The position numbers were made by a program, and so were the translations under genes. Shown here piece after piece: positions 21,333 through 29,915 of a DNA stretch of 64,000 nt (the stretch's first letter is position 1; each line of letters begins with the position of its first letter). Origin of the DNA: Paenibacillus tyrphae. Lineage in GTDB: Bacteria; Bacillota; Bacilli; Paenibacillales; NBRC-103111. Under the pieces are notes generated by a model. That model ran no database searches. It saw only the letters and a program-made list of their open reading frames with translations, and was not told the DNA's origin. The stretch is taken from the NCBI RefSeq assembly GCF_000722545.1, contig NZ_JNVM01000004.1:434001-498000 (forward strand). The letters run 5' to 3'.

Positions 21333-22511
21333 ATGAAAAAACAGCTGGCAATTATTATGGTACTGCTGATGACGATATTTATCGGCTTCGGCATTATCAT
21401 CCCGGTGCTTCCCGACGCCGTCACCGGATCGGGGGCCGACAGCTTTCATCTCGGCATGCTGTTGTCGGTCTATTCTTTGGCGTCGTTTCTGATGTCTCCT
21501 GTATGGGGCGGATTATCGGACCGGATCGGGCGCCGCCCGCTTATCATGACCGGGGCGCTCGGCTTTAGCGTCAGCTTCTTCTTGTTCGGCTTAGCGGGGG
21601 ATAACCTCGTGCTGATGTACGTGTCGCGCATTTTGGGAGGCCTATTCTCCGGAGCAACTACCGCGTGCGCCGTCGCTTATGTCGCGGACATTACGACCGA
21701 GGAGAACCGCACCAAGGGCATGGGGCTTGTCGGCATGTCGATCGGTCTGGGCTTCATCTTCGGCCCGGCGTTCGGAGGCTTGCTGAGCCACTTCGGGCTG
21801 CAGGTGCCGTTCTTCGCGTCTTCCGCGCTGGCGCTGGCCACCTTCGCGTTCGCCTTCTTCATGCTGCCGGAGTCGCTGACCGTGGAGATGCGGAGCAAAT
21901 CAAGAGAAGCGAAAGCTTCTCGTTGGAGCGCATTCGTCGGTTCGCTCAAATATTTGTATGTGCTTTCGTTCTTCGTCTCGTTCACGCTGGCGGGGCTGGA
22001 GGCGACGCTGCTGCTGTTTGAACGGGATCAGATCGGCGCAACGCCGACGCAGCTCGGCATCATGTTCGCGGTAAGCGGCGTAGTCGGCGCGTTGATCCAA
22101 GGCGGCGTGGCCCGGCGGCTGGTCAAAAAAGGGCAGGAATCCCGCGTGATCGGTATCGGCCTGCTGCTGTCGGCGCTCGGCTTCGTGCTGATCCTGTTCT
22201 CCAGCAGCCTGCTTACCGCTTCGATCTACTTGAGCGTCTTCGCCGCAGGGAACGCGCTTATTCGTCCGTGCGTCACCTCGCTGATCACGCAGAAGACCAA
22301 GGTCGGGCAAGGTGTGGCTTCCGGTTTAAGCTCCTCGATGGACAGTCTGGGCCGCATTACCGGGCCGCTGCTCGGGGCCGGCATTTACGATTACAACCAC
22401 AGCGTGCCGTTCGTGACCGGAGCGGTTCTTTCGATCGCTGCCTTGTACTTGCTGTACCGCTTTATCGTCGCGGATCGCGCAGATACCCGGACAGCGGGAC
22501 AGCCCGTATAA
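21333..22511 (+). CDS. MFS drug:H+ antiporter
   Basis: A 392-residue, 12-segment major facilitator of the DHA1 type. Motif A 'GGLSDRIGRRPLIM' lies after the second segment (about 60-75), and a motif C-like 'GMSIGLGFIFGPAFGGLL' in segment 5. This pattern is typical of TetA/NorA-like multidrug efflux proteins. The start at 21333 is chosen since the N terminus 'KKQLAIIMVLLMTIFIGFG' then begins segment 1 directly; GGGAGGA lies upstream at a rather long distance. Substrate unknown. Confidence 0.78.
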   Translation: MKKQLAIIMVLLMTIFIGFGIIIPVLPDAVTGSGADSFHLGMLLSVYSLASFLMSPVWGGLSDRIGRRPLIMTGALGFSVSFFLFGLAGDNLVLMYVSRILGGLFSGATTACAVAYVADITTEENRTKGMGLVGMSIGLGFIFGPAFGGLLSHFGLQVPFFASSALALATFAFAFFMLPESLTVEMRSKSREAKASRWSAFVGSLKYLYVLSFFVSFTLAGLEATLLLFERDQIGATPTQLGIMFAVSGVVGALIQGGVARRLVKKGQESRVIGIGLLLSALGFVLILFSSSLLTASIYLSVFAAGNALIRPCVTSLITQKTKVGQGVASGLSSSMDSLGRITGPLLGAGIYDYNHSVPFVTGAVLSIAALYLLYRFIVADRADTRTAGQPV

Positions 22512-22527
22512 TCGAAATCTTGAAGAA

Positions 22528-22575
22528 CGCAAAGAAGCCGCCGCATGCGATTGTTCGCTGCGACGGCTTTTCTTT
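22528..22575 (+). terminator. Rho-independent terminator
   Basis: AAGCCGCCGCA pairs with TGCGACGGCTT, followed by TTCTTTCTT. Confidence 0.7.
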
Positions 22576-22580
22576 CTTAT

Positions 22581-23171
22581 TCACTCCAGATGGCTCAGCG
22601 CCGAATCCGACCGATCGCCGGGGGCCGGGGGCCATTCCTCCCGTGTCATGGCATAGATCGCATGATCTTCCCATACGCCGTGGATCTGCAAATAGTTGCG
22701 GGCCAGGCCTTCCAGCCGCATGGCGTTTTTTTCGACGACCCGAATCGATCCTCTATTGCGAGGCATAATGGCCGCTTGAACCCGGTGAAGTCCGCAGTTC
22801 TCGAAAGCGAACCGGAGCACGAGTCCGACCGCCTCGGACATGTAACCCTGCCCGTTGAAGCGTTCGGAAATGTAATAACCGAGATTGGCGTTCTGCCATG
22901 GCCCTCGAACGATAGATGATAGCCTGACCCGGCCGATAAGCTCGTCTGTGCCGTTCAAGAAAATACCGAAGGCGTAGGCACTGTCCTGCTCCCGTTCGGC
23001 GATCATCTTCACCAGGGATTCTTGTACGGCGTCGAGGGTAAAAGCGTTGCTGTCCTGCAGAGGCTCAAACGGACGGAAGAACGTTTCGTTTTCCGCCCGC
23101 AGCAGATGAAGCGCTGGGACATCCGGTAAATCAAGAGGTCGGATATAGATCCGGTCTCCGTGTACAATCAT
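22581..23171 (-). CDS. GNAT acetyltransferase, RimJ/RimL type
   Basis: A 196-residue N-acetyltransferase. 'IYIRPLDLPDVPALHLL' at the N terminus, 'ANLGYYISERFNGQGYMSEAV' (acetyl-CoA pyrophosphate loop G-x-G-x-x-S/A) near 105-125 and 'RVQAAIMPRNRGSIRVVEKNAMRLEG' near 140-165 follow RimJ/RimL ribosomal-protein acetylases. The start at 23171 follows AAAGGAGA at 7 bases. It is transcribed away from TetR's 3' end, 48 bases downstream, perhaps as one operon with it. Confidence 0.82.
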   Translation of the reverse strand: MIVHGDRIYIRPLDLPDVPALHLLRAENETFFRPFEPLQDSNAFTLDAVQESLVKMIAEREQDSAYAFGIFLNGTDELIGRVRLSSIVRGPWQNANLGYYISERFNGQGYMSEAVGLVLRFAFENCGLHRVQAAIMPRNRGSIRVVEKNAMRLEGLARNYLQIHGVWEDHAIYAMTREEWPPAPGDRSDSALSHLE

Positions 23172-23219
23172 GAAGCTGTCTCCTTTGGAACCCGAGTATG
23201 AAGCGTATGTCTCCACAGC

Positions 23220-23882
23220 TTACCGAGTGGCGAGTCCGTGCATAATAAAGCGGATGCACGTCTCCGCTTCTTCTTCCTCGTCCCATTCTTGTTCCGGTAC
23301 GAGCAGGAAACGGGTAATTAGGAAGCCGATGATGACCGAGGCGGTCAGCCGGACTACGGTGGCGGCAGGAAGGGGGATGATCTGCCCTTCTTGTTGAAAA
23401 AAAACAATCACTTTTTTGATGCGCGTTAATACTTCGTTCATAACTTCGTTCTTGAATTGCTCCTGAAGATCGGGGTGAAATGGAATCTCCTGCATCAAAA
23501 TTTTGATCATCGGCAAATGCTGGCGGGCGAACTCCAGCCGGTTGCGGATGAGCGACCGCAGAAAGTCCTCGTACCGGGTATACTTTGCTTCTAGCACCGG
23601 TGTAAAATTACGGAGGACGAACGGGGCGACGAGCTTGGCCATGATCGGAAGGACGATGGACAGCAGCAAGTCTTTTTTGGTTTTGTAATGACGGAAGATC
23701 GTGCCTTCCGCAACGCCTGCTTTTTGCGCGATTTCACTGGTGGAAGCTGCGGCGTAGCCTTTCTCGGCAAAAATTTCAATGGCCGCATGCAGGATTTTCG
23801 TTTGTTTTTCCGTCATTTTCGGTTCTTCGTCGCTGAGCTTAAGCAATTGCTCGATCCAATCTTCGTTCGATTCGGGTAACAT
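23220..23882 (-). CDS. TetR/AcrR-family repressor
   Basis: A 220-residue regulator. The TetR HTH lies at about residues 25-70: 'ILHAAIEIFAEKGYAAASTSEIAQKAGVAEGTIFRHYKTK' (quoted in two parts here only for length: helix 1 'ILHAAIEIFAEKGY', helices 2-3 'TSEIAQKAGVAEGTIFRHY'). The rest is a helical ligand domain ending in a hydrophobic helix. AGAGGTGTGAG precedes the ATG. Upstream lies TGAACGAACGTTCG (23950-23963), which could be its operator or a LexA box. Confidence 0.82.
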   Translation of the reverse strand: MLPESNEDWIEQLLKLSDEEPKMTEKQTKILHAAIEIFAEKGYAAASTSEIAQKAGVAEGTIFRHYKTKKDLLLSIVLPIMAKLVAPFVLRNFTPVLEAKYTRYEDFLRSLIRNRLEFARQHLPMIKILMQEIPFHPDLQEQFKNEVMNEVLTRIKKVIVFFQQEGQIIPLPAATVVRLTASVIIGFLITRFLLVPEQEWDEEEEAETCIRFIMHGLATR

Positions 23883-23949
23883 GACTCACACCTCTTTGAT
23901 GCATAGTTCGGGAGCCTCATATATTATACACCAAAATTGTCCGATAGTG

Positions 23950-23963
23950 TGAACGAACGTTCG
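23950..23963. promoter_or_regulatory. Palindromic operator: LexA-like box or TetR site
   Basis: TGAACGAACGTTCG matches the DinR/LexA consensus at 13 of 14 positions and contains a perfect 10-base palindrome CGAACGTTCG. It lies 68 bases before the TetR gene, upstream of TATAAT (minus strand, 23922-23927 region). Confidence 0.5.
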
Positions 23964-24139
23964 ACAACGTTGATTTGGAAGGCGATTCAGGTTAGGTATT
24001 TTGATACATCTTTATGATATATTAAAAACAGTTAAAGCTGTAAATGTTGCGTAGATCTTGAACAGGATTATGGGACCTGCGCGAAAAATCAGCTGGCAGG
24101 CGCTCGGAGCGGTATATTTCCTCATGAAAGGTGATGACT

Positions 24140-25029
24140 ATGGCACGCGTTTTGCTGATCAACGGAGGTTCCGAAGGACATATCAACCCAACCCTCGGTG
24201 TGGTTCAAGAGCTTATCCGTCGTGGCGAAGAGGTAGTTTACTTTGTAGCGGAACAATTTCGCGATCGCATCGAGCCGACGGGCGCAGAAGTGATTACGTT
24301 CGATAGTGGCAAATTTTTGGAGGCGTTCCTTGCCGGAGGAAGAACTCCATGGGCTCGAGTGGGGGGACTATTGCGTACCGCCGACATCGTCATTCCCAGT
24401 GTTCTAGAGCAAACAAAAGGAGAGCGTTTTGATTACATCATTCATGACTCGATGTTTGGCTGTGGGCGTTTGCTTGCACAAATACTCGACCTACCGGCAG
24501 TCAACTCGTGCATCGCCTGATCTACATATCTCTCGGCACCGTTTTTAATCAAGCCGTGGATTTTTACAAACTCTGTTTTGCGGCGTTCGCCGAAACGAAG
24601 TGCACCGTAATTCTATCCATCGGCAGACAAACCCAGATTGCGGAATCGGGAGACATTCCAGCGAATTTTATCGTTCGCGACTACGTACCGCAACTCGAAG
24701 TACTGCAACGCGCTAAATTGTTTACCACACACGGCGGCATGAACAGCACCAGTGAAGGCCTTTATTATGGTGTGCCGCTGATTGTATTTCCCAAAAGCGC
24801 CGACCAGCCTGTTGTAGCACGGCGCGTGGCAGAAATCGGTGCGGGCATCCACCTGAATCAAGAAGGCTTAACCGCAGGAGATCTCAGAGAGGCGGCGGAA
24901 CGCGTACTCAAGGATGCGTCAATTCGAAAGGTTTGCGCTGAAGTTGGCGATTTGTTTCGAGCTGCGGGCGGGTATCATCGAGCCGTCGAGGAGATCTTCG
25001 CGTATAAACGAAGTCTAGGCATGAAGTGA
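24140..25029 (+). pseudogene. MGT-family glycosyltransferase with internal deletion
   Basis: The 5' part (24140-24520) encodes the N-terminal third of a macrolide-type UDP-glycosyltransferase ('RVLLINGGSEGHINPTLG', 'DSMFGCGRLLA'), stopping after 'PAVNSCIA'. The 3' part (24508-25029) in another frame encodes the donor-binding half ('IYISLGTVFNQ', 'YVPQLEVLQRAKLFTTHGGMNS', 'VPLIVFPKSADQP'). In intact enzymes of about 390-400 residues some 100 residues lie between these, so a deletion plus frame change has broken the gene. AAAGGTGA precedes the ATG at 24140. Confidence 0.72.
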
Positions 25030-25068
25030 CACACGCCATCGTTTCTGCAAAGATATCATAACAGATAA

Positions 25069-25096
25069 GCAAAAAACCGCCCCTATCGGGACGGTA
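25069..25096 (-). terminator. Rho-independent terminator
   Basis: On the minus strand ACCGTCCCGATAGGGGCGGT hairpin, followed by TTTTTTGC. Confidence 0.75.
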
Positions 25097-25109
25097 TGGT
25101 ACGTAAGCA

Positions 25110-25865
25110 CTACGGGGTCTTGTTAGTCGTTTCAGATTTCTTCCTATCCTGCGAAGGCTTGCGATCGACCATGTTCTCAATCCACGGGGTCATTTCGTCC
25201 TTGATTTTGCCGACCAGCTGCGCTTTGGAGATTCCTTTGCTTTGCGCGATGTCGGTCAGCGATTTGCCCGATTTCAGCTCGGTTTTCAACTGGTCCTCGG
25301 TCATTCCGAGAAGGGAAGCGAGCTTGTCCGGCGTGATGCCCAAATGTTTTTTGCCCGCATGCATGCCGAAGCGGCCGTTGCCGTCAAAGGTACGGTTAAC
25401 CATCTTTTTCAGATGGTCCGCCATGCGGCTTTTGAGCTTCTCCGCTTGCTCGGCGGTCAGCTTCCCGGAGACTGCGGCTTCGTCGATCGTTTTGCTGCGC
25501 GCTGCCTGCAGCTTGGCGACGAAGTCGGCTTCGCTCATGTTTTTCTCCGCGGCCAGCTGTACGAGCGTCTTGTCTTTAAGCGAGGCGACCAGCGAGGCTT
25601 TGTCTGTGCCGAGAATCGCAGCGGCTTCTTCGAAGATCGGCATGCCTTTGGCGGAATCGCCGGAATCCTTGGAGCCGTCACGTTCGCTTCGCTTGCCGAA
25701 CCACTCCTGGAATGGGCCGGCTTTCGCTTTCGTCGCGGACGGCTGCTGCGCGGCCGCATCCTCGGCGTGCGCCGATTGTCGGGTTCCATACAGGACCCCG
25801 CCTCCGAGCAGAAGCGCAAGAGCCAGCGAGGAGACGATTACCCGTTTCGCATACGTTTGCTTCAT
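25110..25865 (-). CDS. Secreted helical-repeat protein, hypothetical
   Basis: A 251-residue exported protein (signal peptide about 1-34, 'RVIVSSLALALLLGGGVLYG'). It contains at least two copies of a roughly 40-residue motif of the form 'LG-x5-L-x6-K-x-L-x-x-(I/L)A-x-x-(K/N)-(G/M)-(I/M)S': around 'ILGTDKASLVASLKDKTLVQLA' (near 85-105) and 'LLGMTEDQLKTELKSGKSL' (near 185-203). Similar repeats occur in Paenibacillus secreted proteins of unknown role. The tail is charged and Lys-rich. GGAAGGTGAA precedes the ATG. Confidence 0.62.
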   Translation of the reverse strand: MKQTYAKRVIVSSLALALLLGGGVLYGTRQSAHAEDAAAQQPSATKAKAGPFQEWFGKRSERDGSKDSGDSAKGMPIFEEAAAILGTDKASLVASLKDKTLVQLAAEKNMSEADFVAKLQAARSKTIDEAAVSGKLTAEQAEKLKSRMADHLKKMVNRTFDGNGRFGMHAGKKHLGITPDKLASLLGMTEDQLKTELKSGKSLTDIAQSKGISKAQLVGKIKDEMTPWIENMVDRKPSQDRKKSETTNKTP

Positions 25866-26025
25866 GCAGGTTCACCTTCCTGATGTTGGATTGGTTTTGC
25901 AACCAATGTTAGGATAGGCATCCAAGCTTAACCTTACTTTAAAGCAAGCTTAGGCTAAAATAAATTTTGCGCAACGACGAATAGACCGCCGGTCGGGCGG
26001 TCTGTCGACGATATGGGAATCCGGT

Positions 26026-26451
26026 TTATTTCACAATCAGCACGGGAACTTTAGCCTGCTGCACGACGTTATGGCTGACGCTTCCGAGGAAGAACTCGCG
26101 GATTTTTCCGAGTCCCCGGCTTCCCATGACAATCAGGTCGCACTCGATCTCTTCCGCATGCGACAGGATGGTATAAGCCGGCTGCCCCCGGGTCAGCGTA
26201 AATTTCACGTTTAGCGTCGGCGGGATCAGCGACTTGGCTTCCTCGATCGTCGCTTCGGCAGCTTCAATATAATCGTTGTTAACCGCATATTCGCTGCCGA
26301 TAAAGGTAGGAAGGGCGTACACATGAATAATTTCGAGCCGCGGAGGATGTAGGCTGTGAGATTGTTCCTGGACCAATTCGACCGCACGTTTCAAAGCTTT
26401 CTTCGATAAATTCGAACCGTCATAGGCAACAAGGATTTTAGAAAATAACAT
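26026..26451 (-). CDS. Universal stress protein, UspA family
   Basis: A 141-residue UspA protein: 'KILVAYDGSNLSKKALKRA' at the N terminus (ATP-site Asp) and 'VMGSRGLGKIREFFLGSVSHNVV' near 105-127, matching the G-x2-G-x9-G-S ATP-binding motif, so it is of the nucleotide-binding class. The start at 26451 follows GAGGTG; an upstream in-frame GTG overlaps the ribosome site. Confidence 0.85.
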   Translation of the reverse strand: MLFSKILVAYDGSNLSKKALKRAVELVQEQSHSLHPPRLEIIHVYALPTFIGSEYAVNNDYIEAAEATIEEAKSLIPPTLNVKFTLTRGQPAYTILSHAEEIECDLIVMGSRGLGKIREFFLGSVSHNVVQQAKVPVLIVK

Positions 26452-26547
26452 CATCCTCACCTCATTTGCGGTTTAGTGGATTACGATTTCATTATACCAC
26501 AAACGACCGCTTACATGACGGAAAATTCAGAAAATTGAAAACAATAT

Positions 26548-26874
26548 TTAAGACTCCTCATTCATATTATAAAAGTTCAAGAGGACTGTCACTACGCCGA
26601 GCGCCAGAATGAAGAGGGTCATCCCCAGACCGAATGAGAATACGAAGGGCAGCATCATGAACCAAACGCCCGTCAAAAACGCTATCCAATGCTGCCACGA
26701 GCCCCAGCCCGTTTTACCCAATGCCAGCATTGAGAAGACGAGTTCAATAAAGCCGGCGGCCATGCTGCTCCATACAGCTCCGGAATGGCCGGAAAAACCG
26801 AGAATCCACGGAGCGCCTATGAACCAAAGACCAATTAGCGCAGCCAGCAGGTTGCGAACCGCAGTTTTCTTCAT
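26548..26874 (-). CDS. SPW-repeat membrane protein
   Basis: A 108-residue protein of four membrane segments. Two similar halves begin 'LIGLWFIGAPWILGFSG' and 'LTGVWFMMLPFVFSFG', the first matching the SPW repeat (PF03779) as APW. Function unknown. Confidence 0.68.
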   Translation of the reverse strand: MKKTAVRNLLAALIGLWFIGAPWILGFSGHSGAVWSSMAAGFIELVFSMLALGKTGWGSWQHWIAFLTGVWFMMLPFVFSFGLGMTLFILALGVVTVLLNFYNMNEES

Positions 26875-27015
26875 GCCTACCCCTCCCTGAAATGGACGCC
26901 CGTTTTATATTTACTATATGCAACCGATTTCAAAAGGTGCACAATTCCGCTAATTATTGTAAAAAATGTGAGCAGAGTGGGTGTCGCTGTGGAACCTACG
27001 GCACCGCAAAACATA

Positions 27016-27057
27016 GAAAAAGGCCCCCGTCATCGGCTTAAGCCGGAGGGAGGCCTT
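27016..27057 (-). terminator. Rho-independent terminator of yktB-like gene
   Basis: On the minus strand AAGGCCTCCCTCCGGC pairs with GCCGATGACGGGGGCCTT, followed by TTTCT. Confidence 0.75.
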
Positions 27058-27065
27058 GTCCTTGC

Positions 27066-27692
27066 TTACAGCTTGGCCATCTTGTATAAAGGCAGGGCGG
27101 AGATCATTGTTTCTTTAGCCAGCCGGAGGAAGGCTTGTCCATCCGCCAGCACCGGATCATCGGCAGGAATGTTGCGGCCGACCAGCAGCTCGGCCTTCTT
27201 CACGTCGCGAAAACGCCGGAGCGCTTGCTCGAACTGGCTGTCATCCAAATCCCGCACCGGTACCGCGTCTTTTTGCATATGATCGAACGAAAGCACGAAA
27301 TCTTCGGGCAGCGCGGAGCGGATCTCCGGCAGGCGGTCCAAGTACGTCTGGGCAATGGTCTGCTTATTCGGCAGCTCGTAGATCAGGGCGAGCCAAATAA
27401 ACACCCTGTCGTCGAACAAGCCGATCTGAAAATGGGGAAGCTGCTTGTAGCCGCGCTTGCTGCTCGAGAACGACATCCACGTGTCGACGGGCGGGTTCAC
27501 CTTGCGGCGCGCATGCTTGGCGATGTGCAAATACAGCTCTTCTCCCGCTTGCACGGCGATCTCATCCAGCAGCTCGCTGCTGATGACGCCGAATTTGGGT
27601 TGAATGCGCGAGCGGATCGCTTCCATCCGGCCCTCCAGGCCTTCTATTGTAAAGGTTTCAAAATCTGTTGCGGTAAAGCCGGCAAACTGCAT
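27066..27692 (-). CDS. yktB: YktB-like protein (DUF1054/UPF0637)
   Basis: A 208-residue protein with the DUF1054 pattern: 'GFTATDFETFTIEGLEGRM' start, 'HIAKHARRKVNPPVDTW', 'HFQIGLFDDRVFIWLALIYE' and 'DFVLSFDHMQKDA'. Function unknown. The start at 27692 follows AAAAGGAG; the much longer ORF upstream runs through a promoter region and is rejected. Confidence 0.8.
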   Translation of the reverse strand: MQFAGFTATDFETFTIEGLEGRMEAIRSRIQPKFGVISSELLDEIAVQAGEELYLHIAKHARRKVNPPVDTWMSFSSSKRGYKQLPHFQIGLFDDRVFIWLALIYELPNKQTIAQTYLDRLPEIRSALPEDFVLSFDHMQKDAVPVRDLDDSQFEQALRRFRDVKKAELLVGRNIPADDPVLADGQAFLRLAKETMISALPLYKMAKL

Positions 27693-27830
27693 GACTGAAG
27701 ACTCCTTTTTTTTATCGATGACAACAATATAGCATAAAATGGGACGTCCGGGCACGCGTTCGACGACTGACGACATTTTTTTAGTCCGGAGCCAAAAAAA
27801 ACACAAGTGCGAGAAAAGGCATTCCATTGT

Positions 27831-27844
27831 TGAAAGCGTTTTTA
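27831..27844. promoter_or_regulatory. Catabolite-response element (cre)
   Basis: TGAAAGCGTTTTTA matches TGWAANCGNTNWCA at 13 of 14 positions, 47 bases before the first permease gene. CcpA control is inferred. Confidence 0.6.
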
Positions 27845-27890
27845 CAGAGTAGGATGAAGCTACATGAAGACGGAAAAGGAGGAGGCAGGC

Positions 27891-28847
27891 ATGGCGGTGA
27901 AAATGCAGGCGGTGAAGACGATCGGCTACAAAGCCGGGACCCGTAAAAACGTACTCCGGTTCATGTGGAAATACAAAACGCTTTATTTGATCTCGGTTCC
28001 GGGGATCGTCTATTTTTTCATTTTCAAGTACGTTCCGCTGTTCGGTTCGGTGATCGCCTTTCAGGACTACAATATTTTTCAAGGCATTCCGGGCAGCAAA
28101 TGGGTCGGCCTCGCGCATTTTAAACGGATGTTCGCCCATTACGATTTTTTGAACATCCTCAACAATACGCTGCTGATCGGATTGTACGATCTGCTCATCG
28201 CGTTCCCGGCGCCGATCGTCTTGGCGCTGCTGCTCAACGAGCTGCGTCTGGTGCTGTACAAGCGGGTGCTGCAGACGGTCGTCTATATGCCGCACTTCTT
28301 GTCCTGGGTCATCGTCAGCGGCATCGCCATCGGTATCTTGTCGCCATCGACCGGAGCGGTGAACCAGTTCATCAGCTGGCTCGGCTTCGAGCCAGTCTAC
28401 TTCCTCGGTGAAGAATCGTGGATTCGCACCGTGCTTATCGGCTCCGGCATCTGGCGCGATTCGGGGTACGGGACGATCATTTTCCTCGCGGCGCTTGCGG
28501 GCGTCAATCCAGACTTATACGAGGCGGCCGAGGTGGACGGCGCGAGCCGCTGGCGCCAGACGCTATCCATTACAATTCCGGCGCTGCTGCCGACGATTAT
28601 GATCATGTTCCTGCTTCATATCGGCAGGTTTCTGGATTTCGGCTTCGAGCGCGTCTACGTGTTCCTGAACCCGCTCAACAAAAGCAACGGCGAAATTTTG
28701 GACACGTACATTTATCAGGTCGGATTGCTCGGGCAGCAGTTCAGCTATACGACGGCGATCGGCTTGTTCAAATCGGTCGTCGGTCTGGTGCTGATCGTCA
28801 TCGGCAACACGCTCAGCAAGAAAGCGACGGGGGAAAGCTTGTATTAA
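27891..28847 (+). CDS. ABC sugar transporter permease, LplB-type
   Basis: A 318-residue binding-protein-dependent permease, six membrane segments, with the EAA loop 'YEAAEVDGASRWRQTLSI' near 215-232 that docks on the ATPase. N-terminal 'PGIVYFFIFKYVPLFGSVIAFQDY' is typical of the LplB group, which imports oligosaccharides, often of uronates or rhamnogalacturonan. The start at 27891 is preceded by AAGGAGGAGG. First gene of a permease-permease-lipoprotein operon. No ATPase is encoded here; such systems usually share one (MsmK/MsmX). Confidence 0.85.
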   Translation: MAVKMQAVKTIGYKAGTRKNVLRFMWKYKTLYLISVPGIVYFFIFKYVPLFGSVIAFQDYNIFQGIPGSKWVGLAHFKRMFAHYDFLNILNNTLLIGLYDLLIAFPAPIVLALLLNELRLVLYKRVLQTVVYMPHFLSWVIVSGIAIGILSPSTGAVNQFISWLGFEPVYFLGEESWIRTVLIGSGIWRDSGYGTIIFLAALAGVNPDLYEAAEVDGASRWRQTLSITIPALLPTIMIMFLLHIGRFLDFGFERVYVFLNPLNKSNGEILDTYIYQVGLLGQQFSYTTAIGLFKSVVGLVLIVIGNTLSKKATGESLY

Positions 28848-28877
28848 CGGCAGCAGGAAGCGGGAGGTGCGAGACTT

Positions 28878-29756
28878 ATGAAAAAAGCAAGCGCAAGCCG
28901 GCAAGTGTTTAATGCGGCAAATTTTATTTTTCTGACCTTGCTCGGGCTGGCGATGTTTCTGCCGTTCCTCGGCGTGCTGGCGCAATCGTTCAGCAGCTCC
29001 GAAGCCGTCATTGCCGGAAAAGTATTATTCTGGCCCGTCGATTTCACCTGGATCAACTATCAGTACGTGTTCAGCGACGCTTCGATCTGGCGTTCCTTCG
29101 GGATTACGGTGTACATTACGGTGGTCGGCACGCTCATCAATCTGATTGCCACCGCCTCGCTCGCCTATCCGGTATCGAGGCAAGAATATGTGGGGCGGAA
29201 GCTCGTCGTCATCATGGTGCTCATCACGATGGTATTCAGCGCCCCACTCGTGCCGAACTTCATCTTGATGAAAAGCCTCGGCCTGACGAATACACTGTGG
29301 GCGCTGCTGCTTCCCGGCGCGATTAGCGCATTTAACTTTTTCATCATGCGCTCGTTCTTTATGCAGATTCCTTCGGAGATTATCGACTCTGGTCGGATCG
29401 ACGGCTGCACCGAGCTGCGGATGATCTGGAGCATCGTGCTGCCGCTCTCCAAGCCCGTGATGGCGTCCCTAGGCATCTTTTACGCCGTAGGCCACTGGAA
29501 TACGTACATGAATGCGCTGTACTATATCAACAACCCGGCTTTGAGGCCGCTCCAAGTGAAGCTTCGCCAACTAATTGATGCGAACGAAATCAACATCGAC
29601 CCGTCGGCCTCCCAGTTCAGCTCGCTCGCACATATGGACCCGGAAGGCATCAAGATGGCGACGATCATCATTGCGACGCTGCCGATCGTACTCATCTATC
29701 CGTTCCTGCAAAAGCATTTTGTCAAAGGCATGATGGTCGGCTCCGTGAAATCTTAG
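28878..29756 (+). CDS. ABC sugar transporter permease, YtcP/LplC-type
   Basis: A 292-residue permease, partner of the preceding gene, six membrane segments. Its EAA-type loop reads 'IDSGRIDGCTELRMIW' (near 170-185), with the E-A of the motif changed to D-S as is common in the YtcP group. GGGAGGTG precedes the ATG, 30 bases after the first permease. Confidence 0.85.
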   Translation: MKKASASRQVFNAANFIFLTLLGLAMFLPFLGVLAQSFSSSEAVIAGKVLFWPVDFTWINYQYVFSDASIWRSFGITVYITVVGTLINLIATASLAYPVSRQEYVGRKLVVIMVLITMVFSAPLVPNFILMKSLGLTNTLWALLLPGAISAFNFFIMRSFFMQIPSEIIDSGRIDGCTELRMIWSIVLPLSKPVMASLGIFYAVGHWNTYMNALYYINNPALRPLQVKLRQLIDANEINIDPSASQFSSLAHMDPEGIKMATIIIATLPIVLIYPFLQKHFVKGMMVGSVKS

Positions 29757-29915
29757 CTTCTGGCCTCCGGTATCGGGAGCTGCTATACCGGTAAAACAGG
29801 GCGCTGCTCCAAAAAAAGCGCAACCCGGGTGGACAATAGCCGATGCCCGGAAGGAGGCGTCCTTTTACACTAAATGCAATTGCTCCATATCATTTCTCAG
29901 AAAAGAGGGGTATGT

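Noticed and set aside
27693..28295. N-terminal extension of the yktB-like frame by 200 codons
   Set aside because: It crosses the divergent promoter and cre region and overlaps the permease gene; the AAGGAG site and DUF1054 start support 27692.
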